Origin: Renibacterium sp.
Lineage (GTDB): Bacteria > Actinomycetota > Actinomycetes > Actinomycetales > Micrococcaceae
DNA length: 64,000 bases
NCBI GenBank assembly: GCA_017419405.1
Contig: JAFOLH010000001.1
Span: 682,001 to 746,000, forward strand
Direction of reading: 5' to 3'
In this document: in pieces, positions 1-9,739 of the stretch
Layout: each line of letters starts with the position of its first letter
Numbering within the stretch: position 1 is the stretch's first letter
The notes under the pieces: model-generated
Databases searched by the model: none
Told to the model about the DNA's origin: nothing
The model's input: only the letters and a program-made list of their open reading frames with translations
Made by a program: the position numbers and the translations under genes

Positions 1-1
1 A

Positions 2-313
2 GCCCTGCCGTGGTGGGAAGGCTGGCCCGGTGTCTTGGCGATGGCGGCGCTGTCCGGCAGCATCCTGATGCTGCTTGCGGTCTTCGGTGGCACTCCGGCG
101 TTCCGGCAACGGCTTTCGGCCGGTGCCGCCCGGCTGCCCGGCGCCGGACGGCTGCCTGACGTCGTCCTGCTGCACCATGTCGTCCTGCTGCGCAGGGGGA
201 TCGTCCGGTTTCGCAGGTCGCTGGGTTGGACGCTGGCGGCCGCCGGGGCGATGTTCCTGGGCGGATCGGCGGCCGCCTTGGTGCTCGGCCCGCTGATTCC
301 GCTGCCGCCATGA
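2..313 (+). CDS. C-terminal end of a membrane protein, probably ComEC/Rec2
   Basis: The open frame enters from the left edge, so only the last 103 residues are visible. They contain two hydrophobic stretches, one near the start (after LPWWEGWPG) and one at the C-terminus ending in PLIPLPP, with an Arg-rich loop between them. An integral membrane protein directly upstream of holA fits ComEC/Rec2, the DNA-uptake channel, which usually precedes holA in actinobacteria. The end is a membrane helix rather than a metallo-beta-lactamase domain, so this would be a ComEC without the C-terminal nuclease-like domain. The assignment rests mostly on position. Confidence 0.5.
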   Translation, partial: ALPWWEGWPGVLAMAALSGSILMLLAVFGGTPAFRQRLSAGAARLPGAGRLPDVVLLHHVVLLRRGIVRFRRSLGWTLAAAGAMFLGGSAAALVLGPLIPLPP

Positions 314-369
314 GACCACCGGAAGCTGCGCGGATTTTCAATGTCGGTGCAGCATGGCAAGCTTGAGCT

Positions 370-1383
370 GTGCCAGCATCGAAAAGCAGCAGTGCCAAGC
401 CAGCCGCCAACACGGTGAGTTGGCGGGCCATCCCAGCAGCTCCGATCATTTTGATCCAGGGGCCGGAAGAGTACATCGCGTACCGGGCACTGGATGCGGT
501 GCGCGCTGCGGCCCGAGCGCAGCACCCGGATCTGGAACTGACCCGGATCGATGCTTCGAGTTACGCCGTCGGAGCCCTGGCCATGGCCACCAGCCCCTCA
601 CTGTTCGGCGAGCCGAAGCTCTTGGAAATCAGCTCCCTGGCGAGCATGAGCGACGCCTTCTTGACGGACATGCTGGAATATCTCGCGGCACCGGAAGCCG
701 ATTGCACGTTGGCCTTGCACCACGGCGGAGGGGTTCGCGGCAAAAAGCTGTTGGACGCGCTCAAGGCGGTCGGTTTTCCGGTGGTGGAATGCCAACCGCT
801 GAAGAAAGACGCTGAGAAGGCAGATTTCGTGGTCGCCGAGTTCCGGGCTGCCGGGAAACGGATCGATCAAGAAGCAGTGCGTGCCCTGGTAGCTGCTCTG
901 GGCTCGCAGCTTTCCGAGCTCGCCGCGGCCTGCAGCCAGTTGATCGCCGATGTGGAAGGCCCGGTCAGTGCCGATCTGGTCGACAAATATTACGGTGGCC
1001 GGGTCGAGGCGACGGCATTCAAAGTCGCAGACGCCGCGGTAGCCGGAAACGGCGCCGTCGCGTTGTCCAGTCTGCGTCACGCATTGGCTACCGGCGTCGA
1101 TCCGGTTCCACTGGTAGCTGCCTTGGCGATGAAGGTCCGCGGGGTGGCCAAAGTGCACGGCGTGCGCGGCAGCTCGGCGGGACTGGCCAAAGAATTGGGG
1201 ATGGCACCCTGGCAAGTCGACCAGGCGCGCCGGGAGGCGGAGCGGTGGAGCGGCGAGGGCTTGGCCGAAGCGGTGCGGGCTTTGGCGCTTGCCGACGCCC
1301 AGGTCAAAGGGGCCGGCCGGGATCCGGTGTACGCGGTGGAACGCGCCGTCACGATCATCGCAACTGCGGCGCGCGGTCGCTGA
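370..1383 (+). CDS. holA: DNA polymerase III subunit delta
   Basis: The product is 337 aa, the usual length for HolA, the clamp-loader subunit that opens the beta sliding clamp. The N-terminal AAA-like domain (IILIQGPEEYIAYRALDAV, near residues 25-45) lacks a catalytic P-loop, as expected for delta. A helical C-terminal domain includes the segment AMKVRGVAKVHGVRG. A GTG start at 370 is used; no strong Shine-Dalgarno precedes it. The gene lies 56 bp after the ComEC-like end and converges on rpsT, which is the standard actinobacterial order. Confidence 0.93.
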   Translation: MPASKSSSAKPAANTVSWRAIPAAPIILIQGPEEYIAYRALDAVRAAARAQHPDLELTRIDASSYAVGALAMATSPSLFGEPKLLEISSLASMSDAFLTDMLEYLAAPEADCTLALHHGGGVRGKKLLDALKAVGFPVVECQPLKKDAEKADFVVAEFRAAGKRIDQEAVRALVAALGSQLSELAAACSQLIADVEGPVSADLVDKYYGGRVEATAFKVADAAVAGNGAVALSSLRHALATGVDPVPLVAALAMKVRGVAKVHGVRGSSAGLAKELGMAPWQVDQARREAERWSGEGLAEAVRALALADAQVKGAGRDPVYAVERAVTIIATAARGR

Positions 1384-1502
1384 GCGGTCGCTGATCAGTT
1401 CAGCTGGCTCCGGCCCGGCGTTCGGTACAGGAGTGGCCGGAAGGCTGCCCCGCCGGTCGGCGGTCCGCGAATTCCGGGTTAAACAAATTCCGGGGTTAAA
1501 CA

Positions 1503-1534
1503 CTAGTGGCCGGCCCCGAAGGACCGGCCACTAG
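1503..1534 (-). terminator. Rho-independent terminator of rpsT
   Basis: An 11-bp perfect stem (CTAGTGGCCGG paired with CCGGCCACTAG) lies 11 bp past the rpsT stop. Read on the minus strand it is followed by TGTTT. It sits in the convergent space between holA and rpsT and could stop transcription from both sides, but the T-rich tail is on the rpsT side. Confidence 0.75.
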
Positions 1535-1545
1535 GGAAAACGCAA

Positions 1546-1812
1546 TTAGCCGTTCAGGCCGCTGACCTTCTTGGCGATGGCCGACTTGCGGTTGGCAGCC
1601 TGGTTGCTGTGGATAACACCCTTGCTGACCGCTTTGTCCAGCTTGCGGCTGGCGTGTGCCAGTGCGGTGCCAGCGGTTTCCTTATCACCGGCGTCGATGG
1701 CCTGGTTGACGGCGCGAACGGCCGTCTTCAGCTCCGACTTGACCGCGTTGTTGCGCTGACGCGCCTTCTCGTTGGTGAGAATGCGCTTCTTCTGGGACTT
1801 GATATTAGCCAC
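1546..1812 (-). CDS. rpsT: 30S ribosomal protein S20
   Basis: This 88-residue basic protein begins (M)[20 protein letters not shown], the hallmark N-terminus of S20, a primary 16S rRNA-binding protein of the small subunit. The start is GTG at 1812, preceded by an AGAGAG Shine-Dalgarno a few bases upstream. An open frame continues further upstream to 2448, but that part is antisense to lepA and not coding. The gene is divergent from lepA and convergent with holA. Confidence 0.97.
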   Translation of the reverse strand: MANIKSQKKRILTNEKARQRNNAVKSELKTAVRAVNQAIDAGDKETAGTALAHASRKLDKAVSKGVIHSNQAANRKSAIAKKVSGLNG

Positions 1813-2152
1813 GTAGTTAACTCTCTGTGTAAAGCGGAATTGGTCTAGAGGGCGTTGGCCCAGCCATTGACAGAGTGGGGAAACTCGATTTCGGTGAACG
1901 TCCGGCTGGCCCGTCGTGCCCGCCGACCTGCGCGGACACACAGCAATAAACTTTAGCAGAAATTCAGGCAAAGGGCTGAATGGTCGGCCAGCGCCGCGCA
2001 GAAATCCCGGCGACGGGTGTCCGGACGGCAAGCCATCGGGCGCCCGCGCGAGCCGGATGCGCGCACAATGCCCGGAACATGGGAGAATTGAATTTGCCTC
2101 GAAATGCGCGCACCCGCGCGAGGCATGTCCGTCAACAGTGAGGAACCATCCA
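1813..2152. other. Intergenic region between rpsT and lepA (340 bp)
   Basis: Divergent region that must hold the rpsT and lepA promoters. The lepA frame stays open upstream to 1916, but the best start is the GTG at 2153, so the sequence before it is read as non-coding. A TTGACA hexamer occurs at about 1867 on the plus strand without a convincing partner at -10. I see no other gene or repeat here. Confidence 0.5.
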
Positions 2153-4009
2153 GTGTCACCCATGGCCCGCACCGCGCCGGTGCCCGCCGCGACCGATCCG
2201 GCGATCATCAGGAACTTCTGCATTATCGCCCACATCGACCACGGGAAGTCCACCTTGGCGGACCGGATGCTGCAGTTGACCGGCGTCGTCGAGCAGCGCG
2301 ACATGAAGGCGCAGTATCTGGACCGGATGGATATCGAACGGGAACGCGGCATCACGATCAAGTCGCAGGCGGTACGGATTCCCTGGGAGGTCGACGGCGA
2401 GGCCTTCTGCCTCAACATGATCGACACTCCCGGCCACGTGGATTTCACCTATGAGGTCTCCCGCTCGCTGGCCGCCTGCGAAGGCGCGATCCTGCTCGTG
2501 GACGCGGCACAGGGCATCGAAGCACAGACTTTGGCGAACCTCTACCTCGCGATGGAAAACAATCTGACCATCATCCCGGTACTGAACAAAATCGATCTGC
2601 CCGCAGCGCAGCCGGAGAAATACGCGGCAGAACTCGCCGGCCTGATCGGCGGCGACCCGGAGGACGTGCTGTTGGTGTCCGGCAAGACCGGAGTCGGTGT
2701 GGAGGCGCTGCTGGACAAGATCGTCCGCGATCTGCCTGCTCCGGTCGGCGACCCCGATGCGCCGGCGCGCGCGATGATCTTCGACTCGGTCTACGACACC
2801 TACCGCGGCGTGGTGACCTACGTCCGCGTCGTGGACGGCAACCTGAGTCCGCGGGAGCGGATCCAGATGATGTCCACCCGGGCCAGCCACGAACTGCTGG
2901 AAATCGGCGTCAGTTCACCGGAACCCACGCCGTCGAAAGGCCTGGGCGTCGGCGAGGTGGGCTATTTGATCACCGGCGTGAAGGACGTGCGGCAGTCGAA
3001 GGTCGGCGATACCGTCACCAATCTGGCCAAGCCGGCAGCCGAATCGCTGGGCGGGTACCAAGATCCCAAACCGATGGTGTTTTCCGGCCTCTATCCGATG
3101 GACGGCACCGATTATCCGATCCTGCGGGACGCTTTGGACAAGCTCAAGCTCAACGACGCCGCCTTGATCTATGAACCGGAGACGTCGGCGGCACTGGGCT
3201 TCGGCTTCCGGGTGGGCTTCCTGGGTCTGCTGCACTTGGAGATCGTCCGGGAACGCTTGGAACGCGAATTCAACCTGGACCTGATTTCCACCGCGCCGAA
3301 CGTGGTTTACGAAGTGACGCTCGAAGACAAAAAAGTGGTCACCGTGACAAATCCGAGCGAGGTCCCGGTCGGCAAGATCGCCGAAGTCCGGGAACCGATG
3401 GTGTCCGCGACGATTTTGGCGCCGAACGAATTCGTCGGTGCGATCATGGAACTGTGCCAGAGCCGGCGGGGCATCATGGGCGGCATGGATTACCTGTCCG
3501 AGGACCGGGTGGAGATCCGCTACCGGCTGCCGCTCGCGGAGATCGTTTTCGACTTCTTCGACATCCTCAAATCGAAGACCCGCGGTTACGGGTCTCTGGA
3601 TTGGAAGGCCGACGGCGAACAGGTCGCCGACCTGGTCAAAGTGGACATCCTGTTGCAGGGCGAGCAGGTTGATGCGTTCAGTGCGATCACGCATCGGGAC
3701 AAGGCCTACCCGTACGGCGTGATGATGACCGGCAAGCTGCGCGAACTGATTCCGCGGCAGCAGTTCGAGGTGCCGATCCAGGCCGCGATCGGTGCCCGGA
3801 TCATCGCCCGGGAAAGCATCAGGGCGATCCGCAAAGACGTGCTGGCGAAATGCTACGGCGGTGACATCACGCGTAAACGCAAGCTGCTGGAAAAGCAGAA
3901 AGAAGGCAAGAAGCGGATGAAGATGGTGGGCCGCGTCGAAGTCCCGCAGGAAGCGTTCATCGCCGCGCTGTCCTCGGATGAGCACGTCAAGGACAAAGCG
4001 AAGAAATAG
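2153..4009 (+). CDS. lepA: Elongation factor 4 (LepA), ribosome back-translocase GTPase
   Basis: The 618-aa protein carries the translational GTPase motifs in order: G1 AHIDHGKST (about residues 26-34), the G2 region [11 protein letters not shown]3 DTPGH and G4 NKID. They are followed by the EF-G-like domains and the Lys-rich LepA C-terminal domain ([19 protein letters not shown]). LepA acts on stalled or mistranslocated ribosomes. I chose GTG 2153 because AGTGAGGA lies about 9 nt upstream and the length matches the family; ATG 2162 is an alternative. hemW follows after 2 bp, so the two are probably cotranscribed. Confidence 0.97.
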   Translation: MSPMARTAPVPAATDPAIIRNFCIIAHIDHGKSTLADRMLQLTGVVEQRDMKAQYLDRMDIERERGITIKSQAVRIPWEVDGEAFCLNMIDTPGHVDFTYEVSRSLAACEGAILLVDAAQGIEAQTLANLYLAMENNLTIIPVLNKIDLPAAQPEKYAAELAGLIGGDPEDVLLVSGKTGVGVEALLDKIVRDLPAPVGDPDAPARAMIFDSVYDTYRGVVTYVRVVDGNLSPRERIQMMSTRASHELLEIGVSSPEPTPSKGLGVGEVGYLITGVKDVRQSKVGDTVTNLAKPAAESLGGYQDPKPMVFSGLYPMDGTDYPILRDALDKLKLNDAALIYEPETSAALGFGFRVGFLGLLHLEIVRERLEREFNLDLISTAPNVVYEVTLEDKKVVTVTNPSEVPVGKIAEVREPMVSATILAPNEFVGAIMELCQSRRGIMGGMDYLSEDRVEIRYRLPLAEIVFDFFDILKSKTRGYGSLDWKADGEQVADLVKVDILLQGEQVDAFSAITHRDKAYPYGVMMTGKLRELIPRQQFEVPIQAAIGARIIARESIRAIRKDVLAKCYGGDITRKRKLLEKQKEGKKRMKMVGRVEVPQEAFIAALSSDEHVKDKAKK

Positions 4010-4011
4010 CC

Positions 4012-5238
4012 ATGCCCAGTACTCTGCCGGAAGGCGAAAAGGCCCCGGCTGACGGCGTGCTCCCGGCCCAGGCGGCCGCGGGCGCCGCCGAGCGCGGATT
4101 CAGCCTGTATGCGCATATTCCGTTTTGTGCGGTGCGCTGCGGGTATTGCGACTTCAACACCTATACCGCGAAGGAACTCGGTGGCGGGGCATCGCAGGCC
4201 GCTTACGCCGGCACCGCGGTCGCGGAGGTCGATTTCGCTGCTGCGGCGTTGCGCGCTTCCGGCGTTCCGGAGCGGAAACTGCAGACCGTGTTCTTCGGCG
4301 GCGGAACCCCGACATTGCTGCCGGCCGCAGACTTGGCGGCGATGCTCAAAGCCGCGGTCGCGCACTGGGGAATCGCCGAGGGCGCCGAGGTCACCACCGA
4401 GGCGAACCCGGATTCGGTGACGCCCGAATCGCTGCAGGAATTGGCCGCAGCCGGATTCACCAGGGTGTCCTTCGGCATGCAATCCGCGGTTCCGCACGTG
4501 CTCCGGGTGCTCGACCGCACGCATCAACCGGAGCGGGTGCCGCAGGCCGTCGCCTGGGCCCGGGCAGCGGGCCTGCAGGTGAGTTTGGACTTGATCTACG
4601 GAACACCGGGGGAGTCGGCAGCGGACTGGCGGGTCTCGCTGGAAACCGCCTTGGCCTGCGAACCCGATCATGTCTCCGCCTACGCCTTGATCATCGAATC
4701 CGGGACCAAGCTGGCTGCCCAGATCCGCCGCGGCGAGGTCCGCGGAATCGATGATGACGACCATGCCGAGAAGTACGCCACAGCCGATCGGCTCCTGGGC
4801 GAAGCCGGCTTCACGTGGTACGAAGTGAGCAACTGGGCGCGGACTCCGGCCGACGAATGCCGGCACAATCTCGCCTATTGGCGCGGCGATGATTGGTGGG
4901 GGATCGGGCCTGGTGCGCATTCCCACGTAGGCGGGGTGCGCTGGTGGAACGTCAAACACCCGATCGCCTATGCGCAGCGGCTCCGCGACGGCTTGTCGCC
5001 GGCCGCCGGGCGGGAAATCCTCGACGCCTCGACCCGGGAGTTGGAACGGGTGATGCTCGCGGCGCGACTGGCCGTGGGGATCCCGATCGCCTCCTTGGCA
5101 GACGGCGGCAAACGCGCGGTAGCCGGATTGATCGCCCGGGAATTGATACAACCGGCGGCCGCCTTCGCAGGGCAACTCGCATTGACGCTCAAAGGCCGGC
5201 TGCTTGCCGACGCGGTGGTCCGCGAATTGCTTCCCTGA
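4012..5238 (+). CDS. hemW: Radical SAM heme chaperone HemW
   Basis: This 408-aa radical SAM protein has the 4Fe-4S motif CAVRCGYCDF (Cys39, Cys43, Cys46). The residue after the third Cys pair is Phe rather than the fourth Cys of HemN. That points to HemW, a heme-trafficking protein, rather than a true coproporphyrinogen dehydrogenase. Other family signatures are FFGGGTPTLL, TTEANPDS and SFGMQS. The N-terminal 30 residues are a variable Ala-rich extension. It starts 2 bp after lepA, consistent with coupling. Confidence 0.93.
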   Translation: MPSTLPEGEKAPADGVLPAQAAAGAAERGFSLYAHIPFCAVRCGYCDFNTYTAKELGGGASQAAYAGTAVAEVDFAAAALRASGVPERKLQTVFFGGGTPTLLPAADLAAMLKAAVAHWGIAEGAEVTTEANPDSVTPESLQELAAAGFTRVSFGMQSAVPHVLRVLDRTHQPERVPQAVAWARAAGLQVSLDLIYGTPGESAADWRVSLETALACEPDHVSAYALIIESGTKLAAQIRRGEVRGIDDDDHAEKYATADRLLGEAGFTWYEVSNWARTPADECRHNLAYWRGDDWWGIGPGAHSHVGGVRWWNVKHPIAYAQRLRDGLSPAAGREILDASTRELERVMLAARLAVGIPIASLADGGKRAVAGLIARELIQPAAAFAGQLALTLKGRLLADAVVRELLP

Positions 5239-5257
5239 ACCGGATCGGCTGGTTGGC

Positions 5258-5686
5258 TCAGTGGATGAGTCGGAGATTCACCGGATAGCGGTATGGGTTT
5301 CCGCGATTCACATGGATTGCCGCAATCACCGAGAATACCGTCAGGAAAACCCAGATGAGCACGGCGAGAATCGCGAAGACCGAGCCGGCAACCGGAATTA
5401 GCAAGGCCAGGATATTCGCCAATGCGGCGAGAATCGTCGGCGGCAAGGTGAAATTGAGCGCTTCTTTGGATTCCTGCGCGGTGAATGGTCCGCGGTCCCG
5501 GAAAATGAGATAGATCACCAATGACGGAATGAACCCGAGAATGCCTCCGCAATGCGCCAGAAACGCGAATTGCCGGTCTTCGCTCGCCGTCAGCGGCAGG
5601 GCATCGGGGGAAACTGCCTGGAACTGCTGGGTCCGGCGCTCCTGGTGCCTCGGCACACCTTGGTCATCTCTGCCCGGAAAAGTCAC
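5258..5686 (-). CDS. DUF4870 family membrane protein
   Basis: The product is 142 aa. It has a polar, Gln-rich N-terminus, then the DUF4870 pattern: AEDR-like SEDRQFAFLAHCGGILGFIP, a first membrane helix, FRDRGPFTAQESKEALNF, further hydrophobic segments and the ending NPYRYPVNLRLIH. The function of the family is not established. GTG 5686 is used, with a purine-rich GAGGACGGGG upstream; a start nearer the conserved region cannot be excluded. It converges with hemW. Confidence 0.8.
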   Translation of the reverse strand: MTFPGRDDQGVPRHQERRTQQFQAVSPDALPLTASEDRQFAFLAHCGGILGFIPSLVIYLIFRDRGPFTAQESKEALNFTLPPTILAALANILALLIPVAGSVFAILAVLIWVFLTVFSVIAAIHVNRGNPYRYPVNLRLIH

Positions 5687-5745
5687 GATCCCCGTCCTCG
5701 TTCATGCGCTGCCGAAACCTGCCGATCAACGTCCTGCTGTCCATC

Positions 5746-6606
5746 TCAGGATACGTCAGTGGTGAGGAAATCTATGACTTCCTCGACTCGGGCGAGCAAA
5801 GAAGGTTCCAAATCCGCGTAATTGTCGACCTGCCGAAGAATTCGTTGCCAGCCCAGGGCGATATCTTTGGGGCTTGAGCTGGGCCAGCCGAATGCCTGGA
5901 GAATGCCGACTTTCCATTCCACCGAGCGCGGGATGCTGGGCCAGGCCGGGATGCCCAGCGACTGCGGTTTGATCGCCTGCCAGACGTCGACGTAGGGGTG
6001 GCCGACAATCAGCACATTGCCTGCGGCTCCGGGCAGCTTGAGCGCCTGATCCGCGATCCGGGATTCCTTCGAGCCGCTGACCAGGTGGTCGACCAGAATG
6101 CCCAACCGGCGCTGCGGCCCGGGATTGAATTCCCGGATTGCTCCGGCCAGGTCGTCGATGCCGCCCAAGGGTTCGACGACGATTCCTTCCACCCGCAAAT
6201 CGTCGCCCCAGACTTTCTCGACCAATTCGGCGTCGTGCTTCCCCTCCACCCAGATCCGGCTGGCCCGGGCGATCCGGGCCCGCTGCCCGGCTACCTTCAC
6301 CGAGCCGGAGGCGGTGCGTTGCGTGGTCGGGACGGCGGCCGTGACGGCCGGCACCACTTCGACCGGTGCGCCGTCGAGCAGGAAGCCGAAGCCCAATTGA
6401 AAGGATTTGGTTTTGCCCCGCCGATCTTCCAAAACCATGATGTGCATGCCGCCGGACTTCTCGGTCCGGACGATGGCGCCGACCCATCCGGAACCGACGT
6501 CCTCGAGGACCAACCCTGAGGCGGCCGGCACCTTGGGCAGCGTTCGGCGGGCCTGCTTGGTCATCTCCTGGGGACCCCAGTTGCCGTAATCATAGGAAGA
6601 ATTCAC
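5746..6606 (-). CDS. DUF3097 family protein
   Basis: The product is 286 aa and matches the actinobacterial DUF3097 family of unknown function. Recognisable segments are LEDVGSGWVGAIV, the basic DRRGKTKSFQLGFGFLLDG, and VEGKHDAELVEKVWGDDLR. The last, with ILVDHLV downstream, resembles a Toprim-type acidic core. Two GTG starts are possible, 6624 and 6606. I prefer 6606: homologues begin close to YGNWGPQ, and a CAGACT hexamer sits 6 nt before it, as in the leaderless genes of this window. It is divergent from hrcA. Confidence 0.8.
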   Translation of the reverse strand: MNSSYDYGNWGPQEMTKQARRTLPKVPAASGLVLEDVGSGWVGAIVRTEKSGGMHIMVLEDRRGKTKSFQLGFGFLLDGAPVEVVPAVTAAVPTTQRTASGSVKVAGQRARIARASRIWVEGKHDAELVEKVWGDDLRVEGIVVEPLGGIDDLAGAIREFNPGPQRRLGILVDHLVSGSKESRIADQALKLPGAAGNVLIVGHPYVDVWQAIKPQSLGIPAWPSIPRSVEWKVGILQAFGWPSSSPKDIALGWQRILRQVDNYADLEPSLLARVEEVIDFLTTDVS

Positions 6607-6651
6607 CAGATCAGTCTGCCGCACTGCGGCTCGCCGGCGCTGCGGACACGC

Positions 6652-6681
6652 TTGGACTCAGCCTGGCCGCGAAAGTATTAG
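6652..6681 (+). promoter_or_regulatory. Probable hrcA promoter
   Basis: A TTGGAC hexamer at 6652-6657 and TATTAG at 6676-6681, separated by 18 bp, resemble -35 and -10 elements. The CIRCE-like repeat starts 3 bp downstream, where HrcA bound near the transcription start would block initiation. Confidence 0.5.
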
Positions 6682-6683
6682 AC

Positions 6684-6710
6684 TTAGCAGTTGGACAGGG
6701 TGAGTGCTAA
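6684..6710 (+). promoter_or_regulatory. CIRCE-like HrcA operator
   Basis: TTAGCAGTT, 9 bp, then GAGTGCTAA. The right half matches the CIRCE consensus (TTAGCACTC-N9-GAGTGCTAA) exactly and the left half at 7 of 9 positions. It lies 66 bp upstream of the hrcA start, so HrcA is expected to repress its own hrcA-dnaJ transcript. Confidence 0.85.
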
Positions 6711-6775
6711 TCGCCGGCCCGGTCCGCTGCGGAACCATGCAGCCGCCGGATGAACAGAGTCGAGGAGGTGCCCGG

Positions 6776-7789
6776 ATGAGCGATCTGCGAAAGCTCGAAG
6801 TATTGCGGGCGATCGTCGAGGATTATGTCCATTCCAGGGAGCCTGTCGGCTCGAAAGCCTTGGTGGACCGGCACCACTTGGGTGTCTCCAGCGCCACGAT
6901 CCGGAACGACATGGCGGCGCTGGAAGAAGACGGCTTGATCACCGCGCCGCACACTTCGGCGGGGCGCATCCCGACGGACAAGGGCTACCGCATCTTCGTG
7001 GACCTGATCACCGAGGTGAAACCGCTTTCCAGCGCCGAAAAGCGCGCGATCCAGACCGTGCTTTCCGGTTCGACCGACCTTGACGATGTCCTGGAGCGGA
7101 CGGTGCGCACCCTGGCCCAGCTGACCAACCAGGTGGCCGTGGTGCAGTACCCGACCTCGTCGAGCGCCACGGTGCGGCACGTCGAGTTCGTCTCGCTGTC
7201 TCCGCACCAAGTGCTGATCGTGCTGATCCTGGACAACGGCAAGGTCGAACAGAGCGTGTTCGACGTCGGGCAGCAGCTCAGCAGCGAGGAACTCGCTTCC
7301 TTGCGCAACCGCTTCCTGCCCTTGCTCAGCGGGGTTCCGGCCCAGCAGATTTCGCTGGTCCTGGAAGCTGCGGTCGCCTTGGTCCCGCTCGCCCTGCGCA
7401 AAGTGGCCCAGGTTCTCTCGAACAGCCTGGTGGCATTGTCCCAAGCCGCCCGCGAGGAGCGCTTCATGGTTGCCGGGACGGCGAACCTGGCGCGCTCGAA
7501 CGTCGACTTCCCGCTGAGCATCGGTCCGGTCCTGGACGCTTTGGAAGAGCAAGTGGTGATGCTCCGGCTGCTTTCCGAGATGGCCCAGGACGCCCGTGGT
7601 GTGGCGGTCAGCATCGGCCGGGAGAATCCGCATGATTCGCTGGCCGAGGCCTCAGTCGTGGCGACCAGCTACGGCCCGGACTCGAGCGCGAAAATCGGCG
7701 TACTGGGACCGATCCGCATGGACTATCCGAACACCATGTCCTCGGTGCGGGCCGTGGCCCGATACCTGTCCCGCATCCTTGCCGGCTGA
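6776..7789 (+). CDS. hrcA: Heat-inducible transcriptional repressor HrcA
   Basis: The 337-aa product has the HrcA winged helix at the N-terminus (LRKLEVLRAIVEDYVHSREPVGSKAL, then GVSSATIRNDMAALEEDG) and the typical TSAGRIPTDKGYRIFVD segment. ATG 6776 follows a strong GAGGAGG site. HrcA represses class I heat-shock genes through CIRCE, which is present just upstream. dnaJ follows after 41 bp. Confidence 0.96.
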   Translation: MSDLRKLEVLRAIVEDYVHSREPVGSKALVDRHHLGVSSATIRNDMAALEEDGLITAPHTSAGRIPTDKGYRIFVDLITEVKPLSSAEKRAIQTVLSGSTDLDDVLERTVRTLAQLTNQVAVVQYPTSSSATVRHVEFVSLSPHQVLIVLILDNGKVEQSVFDVGQQLSSEELASLRNRFLPLLSGVPAQQISLVLEAAVALVPLALRKVAQVLSNSLVALSQAAREERFMVAGTANLARSNVDFPLSIGPVLDALEEQVVMLRLLSEMAQDARGVAVSIGRENPHDSLAEASVVATSYGPDSSAKIGVLGPIRMDYPNTMSSVRAVARYLSRILAG

Positions 7790-7800
7790 CGTGGACCTGA

Positions 7801-8955
<1,155 letters not shown>

Positions 8956-8961
8956 CCGGCG

Positions 8962-9717
8962 ATGACCAATCCAGTCTTCTTCGCGGATTCGCAGGACCTT
9001 TCCGGCCTGGATGCCGGCGACGTCTTTGAACTCGGCGGAGCCGAAGGGCACCACGCCGCGACCGTGAAGCGGATCGCGGCCGGAGAACCGGTCGACCTGG
9101 TCGACGGTTCGGGACTGCGTCTGGTCTGCTCGGTCGTGCAGAGCGGGGCGGGCATGCTGTTGCTGCAGATCGATCGGCGGATCGAGGAACCCCAGCCTGC
9201 GCCCCGGCTGGTTTTGGTGCAAGCGTTGGCCAAGGACGGACGCGACGAGTTGGCCATTGAGACGGCCACCGAACTAGGCGTGGACGCGGTGATCCCCTGG
9301 CAAGCGGACCGGTCGATCGTGCGTTGGCGGCCGGAGCGCCTGGAGAAATCGATGGCGAAATGGCAAAAGACGATCCAGGCGGCAGCAAAGCAGGCCCGGC
9401 GGGCCAGGATCCCCGAGCTGCACGGCTTGCTGGACAGCGCCGGCCTGGTCCGCCATGCGGCAGCGGCGGAGGCCACCCGCTTGGTGGTGCTGCATGAGGA
9501 TGCGGCCGCGGGCCTGGCAACTCAGCTGGCAGATTGGCATGAGGCCCGGCAGCTGCTGTTGGTGGTCGGCCCCGAAGGCGGCATGAGCGATCGGGAGTTG
9601 GCGCTTTTCGATGCGGCCGGAGCCGACCGCTGGCGTTTGGGGCAGCATGTGCTCCGGTCTTCGACCGCAGGGCCGGCTGCGTTGGCGGTGCTCGGCGAAG
9701 CCTTGGCGCGTTGGTGA
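8962..9717 (+). CDS. rsmE: 16S rRNA (uracil1498-N3)-methyltransferase
   Basis: This 251-aa SPOUT methyltransferase has an N-terminal PUA-like domain (ELGGAEGHHAATVKRIAAGE) and a C-terminal trefoil knot containing LLLVVGPEGGMSDRELALF and LGQHVLRSSTAGPAALAVL. The commonly seen LRTETA reads LRSSTA here. RsmE methylates U1498 in the 30S decoding region. It starts 6 bp after dnaJ and belongs to the hrcA-dnaJ-rsmE transcript. Confidence 0.94.
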   Translation: MTNPVFFADSQDLSGLDAGDVFELGGAEGHHAATVKRIAAGEPVDLVDGSGLRLVCSVVQSGAGMLLLQIDRRIEEPQPAPRLVLVQALAKDGRDELAIETATELGVDAVIPWQADRSIVRWRPERLEKSMAKWQKTIQAAAKQARRARIPELHGLLDSAGLVRHAAAAEATRLVVLHEDAAAGLATQLADWHEARQLLLVVGPEGGMSDRELALFDAAGADRWRLGQHVLRSSTAGPAALAVLGEALARW

Positions 9718-9739
9718 GCGCCGGACGGTCAACGGCTCG

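Noticed and set aside
1916-2152. N-terminal extension of LepA from 1916
   Set aside because: The extra 79 residues are not part of the family, and GTG 2153 has a proper Shine-Dalgarno.
2915-3985. 356-codon minus-strand frame within lepA
   Set aside because: Antisense frame with His/Arg/Asp-rich composition and no motif; lepA is unambiguous.
5247-5273. tRNA D-arm-like string (GGTTGGCTCAGTGGATGAG) after hemW
   Set aside because: No acceptor pairing, anticodon arm or T-arm (GTTCGA-type) follows; the bases encode the end of the DUF4870 protein on the other strand.
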